DNA from: an uncultured Clostridia bacterium | GTDB lineage: Bacteria > Bacillota > Clostridia > Oscillospirales > Oscillospiraceae | Assembly (NCBI GenBank): GCA_945918315.1 | Contig: CAMEIK010000014.1 | Location: forward strand, 1 to 12,940 | Direction of reading: 5' to 3' | Length of the DNA stretch: 12,940 nucleotides | Shown: piece after piece, positions 7,939 through 12,940 of the stretch | Position numbering within the stretch: position 1 is the first letter of the stretch | Layout of the letters: each line of letters opens with the position of its first letter | Notes under the pieces: generated by a model | Seen by the model: only the letters and a program-made list of their open reading frames with translations | Databases searched by the model: none | What the model was told of the DNA's origin: nothing | Translations under genes and position numbers: made by a program

Positions 7939-8874
7939 TCACAGTTTTTCGCAGACCCGAAGCTTGGCACTTCTCGCTCTCGGGTTGTCCGCCAGTTCTT
8001 CCGCCCCCGGTAAAATGGGCTTGCGGGAAACAAGCTTTACCTTCGGCTTTTTCCCGCACACGCACACAGGGAAGCTGGGCGGGCAGGTGCAGCCCCGGGC
8101 CGCCTCCGCCATGGAAGATTTTACGATCCGGTCCTCCAAAGAGTGGAACGTAATCACCGCCAGACGTCCGCCGGGGTTCAGCATGGGGATGGCCGCCTCC
8201 ATGGCTTTTGACACCGCGCCCAGCTCGTCATTGACCGCGATGCGGATGGCCTGGAATGTACGCTTGGCCGGGTGCTGCTTTTCCCGCAGAGCCGCGGGAG
8301 GGAGGCTCCCCCGGATGATGTCCACCAGCTCCAATGTGGTGGCAATGGGTCCCTGCTCCCGGCGGCGGCAGATGGCCCCGGCAATCTGGGGCGCGTAGCG
8401 CTCCTCGCCGTAATCGTAAAGAATCCGTTTCAGTTCCTCATAGGACCATTCGTTCACCACCTGGCAGGCAGTGAGGGCATCCCCCCGGTCCATGCGCATA
8501 TCAAGAGGGGCATCCGCCATATAGGAAAAGCCCCGGCTGCCCTCGTCCAGCTGGGGGGAGGATACCCCCAGGTCCAGCAGCACGCCGTCCACCCCCGAAT
8601 AGCCCAGAGAGCGGATTACGGAAGCCATTTCACAGAAATTGCTGTGAACCAGGGTCACCCGGTCCCCAAAGGCCGCCAGGCGCTTGCCTGCCGCCGCCAG
8701 GGCGGTTTCGTCCCGGTCAATGCCCACAAGATGCCCGGTGGTGAGCCGTCCGGCAATCTCGTAAGAGTGCCCGCCGCCGCCCAGGGTGCCGTCCACATAG
8801 ATGCCCTCGGGACGAATGTTCAGGGCGTCGATGCTGTCCGCCAGCAGCACGGAAACATGATGAAATTCACTCAT
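7939..8874 (-). CDS. rsmH: 16S rRNA (cytosine-1402-N4)-methyltransferase RsmH (MraW)
   Basis: SAM-dependent enzyme that methylates N4 of C1402 in the decoding centre of 16S rRNA. The 311 residues match the family length. Motifs: N-terminal FHHVSVLL (4-11), SAM-binding DGTLGGGGHS (28-37), DLGVSSPQLD (101-110), RGFSY (114-118), KRTFQAIRIAVNDEL (204-218), ITFHSLEDR (241-249), the cysteine-rich stretch CTCPPSFPVCVCG (262-274) and terminal NPRARSAKLR (297-306). The start ATG 8874 overlaps the mraZ stop in an ATGA junction, and TGGAGG is about 11 bases upstream inside mraZ, so the two are translationally coupled. Identification is secure. Confidence 0.97.
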   Translation of the reverse strand: MSEFHHVSVLLADSIDALNIRPEGIYVDGTLGGGGHSYEIAGRLTTGHLVGIDRDETALAAAGKRLAAFGDRVTLVHSNFCEMASVIRSLGYSGVDGVLLDLGVSSPQLDEGSRGFSYMADAPLDMRMDRGDALTACQVVNEWSYEELKRILYDYGEERYAPQIAGAICRRREQGPIATTLELVDIIRGSLPPAALREKQHPAKRTFQAIRIAVNDELGAVSKAMEAAIPMLNPGGRLAVITFHSLEDRIVKSSMAEAARGCTCPPSFPVCVCGKKPKVKLVSRKPILPGAEELADNPRARSAKLRVCEKL

Positions 8875-9299
8875 AGGCCGATTGCCTCCAGAGAAGCCAG
8901 CAGCTTCTCCGGGCTCAGGTTTTCCTCCTCGAACCGGGCGAATTCCGCCCCGTCCCAGATCTCCGCCTGACCGGCCCGGCCCACGATCATCACATCCCTG
9001 TCAATGCCCGCGTAGCGCAGCAAATTCTCGGTAAGGGGAAAACGGAACTGTTTGTCGGGAGTACAGACGGTGGCGTTCATAAAAATCAGGCTGGTAGCCC
9101 CGGAACGCTGGGAAATGCTCAGGGCATTATAGTTGTCGCTGAGCCGCTGCCATTCTTCCTCGGTGTAGACCGTCAGGCACCGGTGGCCGCAGTTTACCCC
9201 CAGGGTCACATAGAAGCACGCCCCCAGCTCCTCCCGGAGCTTTGCCGGAACAAACAGCCGGTTCTTGTCATCCAGTTTCGCGCTGTACTTGCCGATCAT
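8871..9299 (-). CDS. mraZ: MraZ transcriptional regulator of the dcw operon
   Basis: DNA-binding regulator with two AbrB/SpoVT-like swapped-hairpin domains; in other bacteria MraZ binds repeats in its own leader and represses the dcw operon. The 142 residues match the family. The first domain has KLDDKNRLFVPAKLREELG (8-26), the usual DxKxR signature. The second has TPDKQFRFPLTENLLRYAGI (80-99), diverged from the common DKQGRI-IP form (Phe replaces Gly, and the IP is lost), followed by VMIVGRAGQAEIW (103-115). A strong AGGAGGT lies 8 bases before ATG 9299. It is the first gene of the dcw operon, behind the promoter and decamer repeats at 9312-9386. Confidence 0.95.
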   Translation of the reverse strand: MIGKYSAKLDDKNRLFVPAKLREELGACFYVTLGVNCGHRCLTVYTEEEWQRLSDNYNALSISQRSGATSLIFMNATVCTPDKQFRFPLTENLLRYAGIDRDVMIVGRAGQAEIWDGAEFARFEEENLSPEKLLASLEAIGL

Positions 9300-9311
9300 G
9301 GGCGCACCTCC

Positions 9312-9351
9312 TTTCCCTTTTCCTCCACTTTACTGCCCTTTTGCTCCATTT
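9312..9351 (-). promoter_or_regulatory. Four 10-bp-spaced MraZ-box-like decamers (probable MraZ operator)
   Basis: On the minus strand, just downstream of the -10 and upstream of the ribosome site, lie AAATGGAGCA, AAAGGGCAGT, AAAGTGGAGG and AAAAGGGAAA in unbroken 10-bp register. Decamer 3 contains AAAGTGG, the known MraZ-box core in mollicutes, and the 10-bp period matches the repeat spacing known for E. coli MraZ sites. At a coarser scale a 13-mer (TGGAGNAAAAGGG) recurs exactly 21 bp apart (9336-9348 and 9315-9327, 12 of 13 identical). Binding by the adjacent MraZ is an inference. Confidence 0.72.
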
Positions 9352-9357
9352 ACAGAC

Positions 9358-9386
9358 AGTATAATACTTCATCCACAAAAAATCAA
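9358..9386 (-). promoter_or_regulatory. Sigma-A-type promoter for mraZ/dcw operon
   Basis: Minus-strand TTGATT (-35, 9386-9381), a 17-base spacer and TATACT (-10, 9363-9358). Both hexamers are close to the vegetative consensus with ideal spacing. Transcription would start near 9351, at the edge of the decamer repeats, giving a leader of about 50 bases that contains the whole proposed operator and the Shine-Dalgarno. Confidence 0.75.
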
Positions 9387-9397
9387 TCTTTTTTGTG
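9374..9397. repeat. Perfect 9-bp inverted repeat around the mraZ -35 element
   Basis: Arms CACAAAAAA (9374-9382) and TTTTTTGTG (9389-9397) are perfect complements separated by 6 bases. The core is A6-N6-T6 and the -35 hexamer of the mraZ promoter overlaps it. It could be an operator, curved A-tract/UP-like DNA, or a weak AT-only hairpin after clpC. A matching A6-N6-T6 dyad lies at 11859-11876. Confidence 0.6.
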
Positions 9398-9465
9398 TTT
9401 AATTTTCTGTTTCCGGGGGGAAATGGAACAATTTTCCTATATTTTCGAATGTTTGTTCTATAAAA
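9398..9465. other. clpC downstream gap without a clear terminator
   Basis: AT-rich spacer between the clpC stop and the mraZ promoter dyad. Only weak stems are seen (TTTCC/GGAAA around 9410-9424 with a 4-base loop; GGAA/TTCC around 9425-9437), and neither is followed by a T tract in the clpC direction. Read-through from clpC into the dcw operon therefore cannot be excluded. Confidence 0.4.
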
Positions 9466-11793
9466 TCAGGGCAAAAACGTGACTTTCCCCTCTTCCAGCC
9501 GGACTTTGACCCGGGAGGGCTTCCGGCTGCACCGGAGAAGATACCCGCCCAGGGCTCCCTCCACCTCTGTTTGAATCATCCGGCGAAGCTGCCGCGCCCC
9601 GTCCTTGCCCCGGCACCGCTTGGCAAACACACCCGCAAGCTCCGCCGGGAAGGTCACCTGGACCCCAAGGCCCGCCGCCCGTTCCTGAAGCTGCCCCAGG
9701 TACTTGCCGGCAATGGCCTCCATGGCTTCCCCGGTCAGGGGGTCAAACCGGACGGTGCTGTCCAGACGGCCCAAAAACTCCGGGGTGAAGACCTGCCGGA
9801 GGGCATCGCCCATTTGCTCCTCCTTCCCGGAAGCACAGAAGCCCAGCCCGTCTCCCCGGATCTCGCTTCCCACATTGGAGGTCATGACCACAATGGTGTT
9901 TTTGAAGCTGACCCGGCGGCCGGTGGAGTCCGTCAGGACCCCCTCCTCCATGATCTGCAGCAGCACACCCAGCACCTCCGGATTGGCTTTTTCAATTTCA
10001 TCCAGCAGCACCAGGCAGTAGGGTCTGCGGCGCACCGCCTCCGTCAGCTTGCCGCCTTCCTCATAGCCCACATAGCCCGGAGGCGCGCCGATGAGCCGGG
10101 ACACCGACTGCTTTTCCATATACTCCGTCATATCCAGCCGGATCATGGCCTCCCGGCTGCCGTAAACCTCCTCCGACAGGGCACGGCACAGCTCTGTTTT
10201 GCCCACGCCGGTGGGCCCGGTAAACAGCAGGCAGGCAATGGGCCGCTCCGCGTCCCGGATGCCGGAATAGCCCCGGCGCACCGCCTCCGCCACCGTCTCC
10301 ACCGCCTTTTTCTGACCCATGACATGACCCGAAAGCAGGCTCTCCAGCTCCAGAAGCCGCTCCCGCTCCCCGGCAGTCAGCCGGCCCACAGGAATCCCCG
10401 TCCGGGCGGAAACCACCCAGGCAATGTCTGCCCCGGTCACCGTTCTGGCCCGGCGGCCCTCGGCGGATTTTGCCATCAGGGTCTGCATCCGGTCCCGGAG
10501 CTCCGCCGCCTTTTCATACCGCCGCTCCCGCACCGCGTCATGGAGTTCCTCTTCCAGAGCCTTCCGGGCAGCGCCCCCCTTGGAAATCTGCATTTCCTCC
10601 ATTCTGGCTCGGGCTGCCCCCTCGTCCAGCAGGTCGATGGCCTTATCCGGCAGGTACAGGTCGGGAAGATACCGGACGGACAGCCGCACCGCCTCCTTCA
10701 GCGCCTCCTCGGAAATCCGCAGGTGGTGGTGCCGTTCCAGCCCGGGCTTCAGCGCCCGCAGAATCGAAAGAGTGGTCTCCTTCCCCGGTTCCTCCACCAT
10801 CACCGGCCGGAACCGCCGTTCCAAAGCGGCGTCCTTTTCAATATACCGGCGGTACTCCTCCCGGGTGGTGGCCCCCAGCATCTGCAGCTCCCCCCGGCCC
10901 AGGGCAGGCTTGAAGATATTGGCGGCGTCGATGGCCCCCTCCGCCGCCCCGGCGCCTACGATGGTGTGCATTTCGTCCACAAAGAGAATCACATCCCCGC
11001 TGCGTCTGACCTCCGCCAGCACATCCCGGAGCCGTTCCTCAAATTCGCCCCGGTATTTGGTGCCTGCCACCAGGCTCGCCATATTGAGACTGACCAGCCG
11101 TTTATCCTTGAGCTGGGGCGGCACATCTCCCAGGGCCATCCGCTGGGCCAGCCCCTCGGCAATGGCGGTCTTTCCCACCCCCGGTTCTCCTACCAGAGCC
11201 GGATTATTTTTGTTCTTCCGGCAGAGGATTCCCACAACCATGTCGATTTCCCTGTCCCGTCCGATTACCGGCTCCATGCCGGACGCCTTCTGTACCAGGT
11301 CCTCACTGAACTGTTCCAAAAGCTTCGTAGTGACCGCCTCCTTCTTTACCGTGGGAGAAACGCTCTCCTCCCAGCGCAAATAGTCCACCGTATGGGTAAA
11401 CAGCGTGTCGGCGCCAATGCCGTAGATTTTCAGGAGCTCCTCCGCGGCGCCTCCGTCCTGCCGGGCAAGGGCCAGCAGCACATGCTCCGGCTTGACCTGG
11501 CGGCTGCGGCGCTGCCTTGCCTCCTGGGCCGCTCCCCGGAGGATCCGCCGGGCCGTTGCCGTAAGGCCCTGGGGCAGGGGCAGACCCGGAATTCCCCTGC
11601 CGTAGAGAAGCTGGGTCATAGCCATCGTCAGCTCCGTCCGAACCCCCAGGCAGCGGAGCAGCTGGCCGCTGGAGCCGCTGTCCTCACACAGCGCCAGCAG
11701 CAGATGCGCCGAGCCCACATAGCTGTGGCCCAGCTCCCGGGCCAGCTCTCCGGCCCGGTGAATGATATCCGCCGCCCGCAGGTCATACCGCAT
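9466..11793 (-). CDS. clpC: ClpC-type AAA+ unfoldase (Hsp100), ATP-dependent Clp protease subunit
   Basis: Hexameric cytoplasmic chaperone that unfolds substrates and feeds them to ClpP. From ATG 11793 it has 775 residues: an N-terminal double Clp_N repeat (about 4-135), first AAA+ module with Walker A GEPGVGKT (202-209) and Walker B VILFVDE (268-274), a short middle segment with a UVR-like [12 protein letters not shown] (425-436), and a second module with Walker A GPTGVGKT (526-533) and Walker B VLLDE (595-599). LGF (650-652), after MTSNVGSEI, matches the [LIV]GF loop that docks ClpP. AGGGAGGG lies about 6 bases before ATG 11793, which decides the start; an in-frame ATG at 11886 has no ribosome site and would translate the palindromic leader. 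No ctsR, mcsA or mcsB is adjacent. ClpC rather than ClpB is favoured by the short middle segment and the LGF loop. Confidence 0.92.
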   Translation of the reverse strand: MRYDLRAADIIHRAGELARELGHSYVGSAHLLLALCEDSGSSGQLLRCLGVRTELTMAMTQLLYGRGIPGLPLPQGLTATARRILRGAAQEARQRRSRQVKPEHVLLALARQDGGAAEELLKIYGIGADTLFTHTVDYLRWEESVSPTVKKEAVTTKLLEQFSEDLVQKASGMEPVIGRDREIDMVVGILCRKNKNNPALVGEPGVGKTAIAEGLAQRMALGDVPPQLKDKRLVSLNMASLVAGTKYRGEFEERLRDVLAEVRRSGDVILFVDEMHTIVGAGAAEGAIDAANIFKPALGRGELQMLGATTREEYRRYIEKDAALERRFRPVMVEEPGKETTLSILRALKPGLERHHHLRISEEALKEAVRLSVRYLPDLYLPDKAIDLLDEGAARARMEEMQISKGGAARKALEEELHDAVRERRYEKAAELRDRMQTLMAKSAEGRRARTVTGADIAWVVSARTGIPVGRLTAGERERLLELESLLSGHVMGQKKAVETVAEAVRRGYSGIRDAERPIACLLFTGPTGVGKTELCRALSEEVYGSREAMIRLDMTEYMEKQSVSRLIGAPPGYVGYEEGGKLTEAVRRRPYCLVLLDEIEKANPEVLGVLLQIMEEGVLTDSTGRRVSFKNTIVVMTSNVGSEIRGDGLGFCASGKEEQMGDALRQVFTPEFLGRLDSTVRFDPLTGEAMEAIAGKYLGQLQERAAGLGVQVTFPAELAGVFAKRCRGKDGARQLRRMIQTEVEGALGGYLLRCSRKPSRVKVRLEEGKVTFLP

Positions 11794-11805
11794 GGAAATC
11801 CCTCC

Positions 11806-11857
11806 CTTTTTCGAAAAAGTTTCGCCAACCGCCGAAAGAAATATACGAAACTTTTTC
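11806..11857 (-). promoter_or_regulatory. 12-bp inverted repeat and overlapping palindrome in the clpC leader/promoter
   Basis: GAAAAAGTTTCG (11813-11824) and CGAAACTTTTTC (11846-11857) are perfect 12-bp inverted arms 21 bases apart. The left arm also lies in a 14-bp perfect palindrome, CTTTTTCGAAAAAG (11806-11819), which abuts the clpC Shine-Dalgarno. Between the arms is TATATT on the minus strand (11845-11840), a possible -10, but with no good -35. Either a repressor operator bracketing the clpC start site or, if transcription begins further upstream, a leader RNA hairpin. Neither CtsR nor CIRCE consensus sites are seen. Confidence 0.5.
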
Positions 11858-11858
11858 A

Positions 11859-11876
11859 AAAAAAGCTTGCTTTTTT
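11859..11876. repeat. A6-N6-T6 dyad over the ferredoxin -35 element
   Basis: AAAAAA, GCTTGC, TTTTTT. It can fold as a 7-bp AT-rich stem with loop CTTG. It matches the dyad at the mraZ promoter (minus strand, 9394-9377) at 16 of 18 bases, with the TTG of the -35 at the same offset in both. It lies between divergent clpC and the ferredoxin gene. Confidence 0.55.
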
Positions 11877-11894
11877 GCAAATCCATGCTAGACT
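11867..11894 (+). promoter_or_regulatory. Promoter for the ferredoxin gene
   Basis: TTGCTT (-35, 11867-11872), 16-base spacer and TAGACT (-10, 11889-11894), preceded by TG one base before the -10 (TGC-TAGACT), an extended -10 form. The leader to ATG 11948 would be about 45 bases. The -10 is only 4 of 6 to consensus, but the extended element and position support it. Confidence 0.6.
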
Positions 11895-11947
11895 AGAGGT
11901 GCGTATACCAAGCGCAGATAGAACTTTACATATTGGGAGGGAAAACC

Positions 11948-12118
11948 ATGGCTTACAAAATTACCGATGCCTGCGTGAAGTGCGGCTCCTGCGCTGAGCA
12001 GTGCCCCGTCGAGGCAATTTCTGAGGGCGACGAGACCTACGTCATCGATCCCGATGTCTGTGTCAGCTGCGGCTCCTGCGCCGAGCAGTGCCCCGCTGAA
12101 GCGATTGAGGAAGCGTAA
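11948..12118 (+). CDS. Clostridial-type 2[4Fe-4S] ferredoxin
   Basis: Small soluble electron carrier for low-potential anaerobic metabolism (typical partners: pyruvate:ferredoxin oxidoreductase, hydrogenases). The 56-residue product has two CxxCxxCxxxCP motifs, at Cys 9-12-15-19 and Cys 38-41-44-48, each holding one [4Fe-4S] cluster together with the last Cys of the other motif. The length is typical. ATG 11948 follows GGGAGGG by 6 bases; a TTG at 11933 would add 5 residues but lies within or before this ribosome site and is rejected. The two halves are nearly the same at DNA level over 28 bases (11981-12008 and 12068-12095). It has its own promoter and a strong terminator, so it is probably monocistronic. 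The specific redox partner cannot be told from here. Confidence 0.95.
   Translation: MAYKITDACVKCGSCAEQCPVEAISEGDETYVIDPDVCVSCGSCAEQCPAEAIEEA
11981..12095 (+). repeat. 28-base internal direct repeat in the ferredoxin gene
   Basis: Copies at 11981-12008 and 12068-12095, offset 87 bases (29 codons), differ at a single silent T/C. Each encodes CGSCAEQCP, the core of a cluster motif. The ancient duplication of ferredoxin halves is known; this near-identity at synonymous sites is the notable part. Confidence 0.85.
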
Positions 12119-12134
12119 CTTCTCGACCTATGAC

Positions 12135-12169
12135 CGGCCTGCGCGGGTTGCCGCGCAGGCCGATTTTTT
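12135..12169 (+). terminator. Strong intrinsic terminator of the ferredoxin gene
   Basis: Perfect 12-bp GC-rich stem CGGCCTGCGCGG (12135-12146) and CCGCGCAGGCCG (12151-12162) with loop GTTG, followed by A and six Ts (12164-12169). It starts 17 bases after the ferredoxin stop. The methyltransferase frame is open across it, but that gene's start lies further downstream. Confidence 0.93.
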
Positions 12170-12236
12170 AGAAAAGCTCTGGGTATGCCGGCAGACGTCG
12201 CCAGCGGAGGAATCAGAGCTTCCTTTGGAGGATCAT

Positions 12237-12929
12237 ATGGAACAGCTTCCCATGGGCATGACCCTGGACCTGCCGGAGGGCGTTTTCCCCCTGAGCACCG
12301 ATTCCATGGTGCTTTCCCACTTCTGTCGGGGCGTGAAAGGAAAACGCTGGCTGGATTTTGGCTCCGGCGGCGGCACGCTGGGGCTCCTGCTCTGCGCCGG
12401 GGATCCCCGCTGCACCGTCACCGGGGTGGAACTGGACATTGCCGCCCATGAGGCCGCGCTGCGGAACATCCGGCGCAACGGACTGGAAGTCCGCATGCAG
12501 AGTATATGCGCTGACCTGCGGCAGGTTCCCAGTCTTTTTCCCGCCGGCAGCTTTTCCTGCTGTATCGCCAATCCCCCCTACTTTTCCGGCGGACCGGTGA
12601 GCAGCACACTTCCCGCCGCCCGGCACCGGGAAAGCTGCTCCCCGGAGGACCTGTGCCGCGGCGCGGCCTGGGCGCTGCAATTTGGGGGCGACTTTTTTCT
12701 TGTCTGTCCCCCGGAAAATATGGCCGAATGGATCGCCGACGGTGCTGCCCGGAACCTGCAGACCAAGGTGCTCCGGCTGGTGCGGCACAAAGAGGGCGGC
12801 CCCGTCAGTCTTGCCCTGCTGCGGCTGCGCAAGGGCGGAAAGCCCGGACTGCGGCTGGAAGAAATCACTCTGCACGATACCGCCGGATGCCCAACGGAAG
12901 TGTATAAGGAAATATACCATATAAAATAA
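12237..12929 (+). CDS. SAM-dependent methyltransferase, TrmN6/YabB type (tRNA adenine-N6 methyltransferase family)
   Basis: Probable N6-adenine methyltransferase acting on RNA, by analogy with E. coli TrmN6 (YfiC), which modifies A37 of tRNA-Val. The 230-residue product shows a GVFPLSTDSMVL lead-in (15-26), motif I LDFGSGGGTLGLL (39-51) for SAM, an acidic VTGVELD (61-67) and the amino-methyltransferase motif IANPPYFSGG (110-119) with NPPY at 112-115. The frame is open from 12054, but ATG 12237 is chosen because GGAGG lies 5 bases upstream; an upstream start would translate the ferredoxin terminator. Family members are around 240 residues, so the length fits. The terminator separates it from ferredoxin, and I see no clear promoter at 12170-12226. 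The real substrate is not shown by sequence. TAA is followed by only 11 bases of window. Confidence 0.8.
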   Translation: MEQLPMGMTLDLPEGVFPLSTDSMVLSHFCRGVKGKRWLDFGSGGGTLGLLLCAGDPRCTVTGVELDIAAHEAALRNIRRNGLEVRMQSICADLRQVPSLFPAGSFSCCIANPPYFSGGPVSSTLPAARHRESCSPEDLCRGAAWALQFGGDFFLVCPPENMAEWIADGAARNLQTKVLRLVRHKEGGPVSLALLRLRKGGKPGLRLEEITLHDTAGCPTEVYKEIYHIK

Positions 12930-12940
12930 CGCGCGTGTTT

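Noticed and set aside
7926..8033. Longer start for the FtsL-like protein
   Set aside because: The extra 36 codons lie inside rsmH in another frame, while a good ribosome site precedes ATG 7925.
11794..11886. N-terminal extension of ClpC from ATG 11886
   Set aside because: It would translate the AT-rich palindromic promoter region, has no Shine-Dalgarno, and the strong AGGGAGGG before ATG 11793 fits the family N-terminus.
11794..11947. CtsR box or CIRCE element upstream of clpC
   Set aside because: I searched by eye for GGTCAAA direct repeats and the TTAGCACTC/GAGTGCTAA pair and found neither. The inverted repeats there have a different sequence.
9571..11997. 808-codon open frame on the plus strand, antisense to clpC
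   Set aside because: It is a by-product of GC-rich codon usage opposite a well-supported clpC. The translation is rich in Pro, His, Arg and Gln without domain motifs, has no ribosome site, and runs into the ferredoxin gene.
1..12940. Mobile element, CRISPR array, tRNA or rRNA genes, or a novel multi-gene defence or biosynthetic system
   Set aside because: All coding space is filled by recognisable housekeeping families, no spacer-repeat arrays or transposase motifs are seen, and no cloverleaf was noticed in the intergenic stretches.

Overview
The window looks like a GC-rich, anaerobic, low-oxygen-adapted member of the Bacillota, most likely a clostridial gut-type bacterium of the Oscillospiraceae/Ruminococcaceae kind. 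This is inferred from three things: a division/cell-wall (dcw) cluster with a PASTA-bearing SpoVD/PBP2B-type transpeptidase, a ClpC-type unfoldase with a UVR-like middle segment, and a 56-residue clostridial 2[4Fe-4S] ferredoxin. The MurE signature DNPR indicates meso-diaminopimelate peptidoglycan. No taxon can be fixed without a search.

Layout. Positions 1-9299 (minus strand) carry the dcw operon, read right to left: mraZ, rsmH, ftsL-like, spoVD/ftsI-like, murE, murF, mraY and ftsW (cut by the left edge). Most junctions are tight (mraZ/rsmH overlap by 4 bases, murE/murF by 8, others 13-30 bases apart). The exception is a 145-base untranslated stretch between ftsL and spoVD that holds a strong hairpin. 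murD, often placed between mraY and ftsW, is not there. A good sigma-A-type promoter and four A/G-rich decamers in a 10-bp register (probable MraZ boxes) precede mraZ. Positions 9466-11793 (minus strand) encode a ClpC-type AAA+ unfoldase directly upstream of the dcw promoter, with no convincing terminator between. A divergent AT-rich intergenic region (11794-11947) full of inverted repeats separates clpC from the plus-strand ferredoxin gene (11948-12118), which ends in a textbook terminator. A plus-strand SAM-dependent methyltransferase of the TrmN6/YabB type (12237-12929) follows.

How the genes work together. MurE, MurF and MraY build the UDP-MurNAc-pentapeptide and transfer it to the lipid carrier. 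FtsW (glycan polymerase) and the SpoVD/FtsI-type protein (transpeptidase) polymerise and cross-link it at the septum with FtsL as a structural partner. MraZ probably controls the operon, and RsmH modifies 16S rRNA. ClpC, ferredoxin and the methyltransferase are housekeeping neighbours. This is mostly core genome: no mobile element, CRISPR array, RNA gene or clearly new multi-gene system is visible. The most interesting signals are regulatory: an A6-N6-T6 dyad wrapped around the -35 element of two separate promoters, a bracketing 12-bp inverted repeat before clpC, and the strand-biased hairpin before spoVD. No gene-free stretch exceeds 170 bases.
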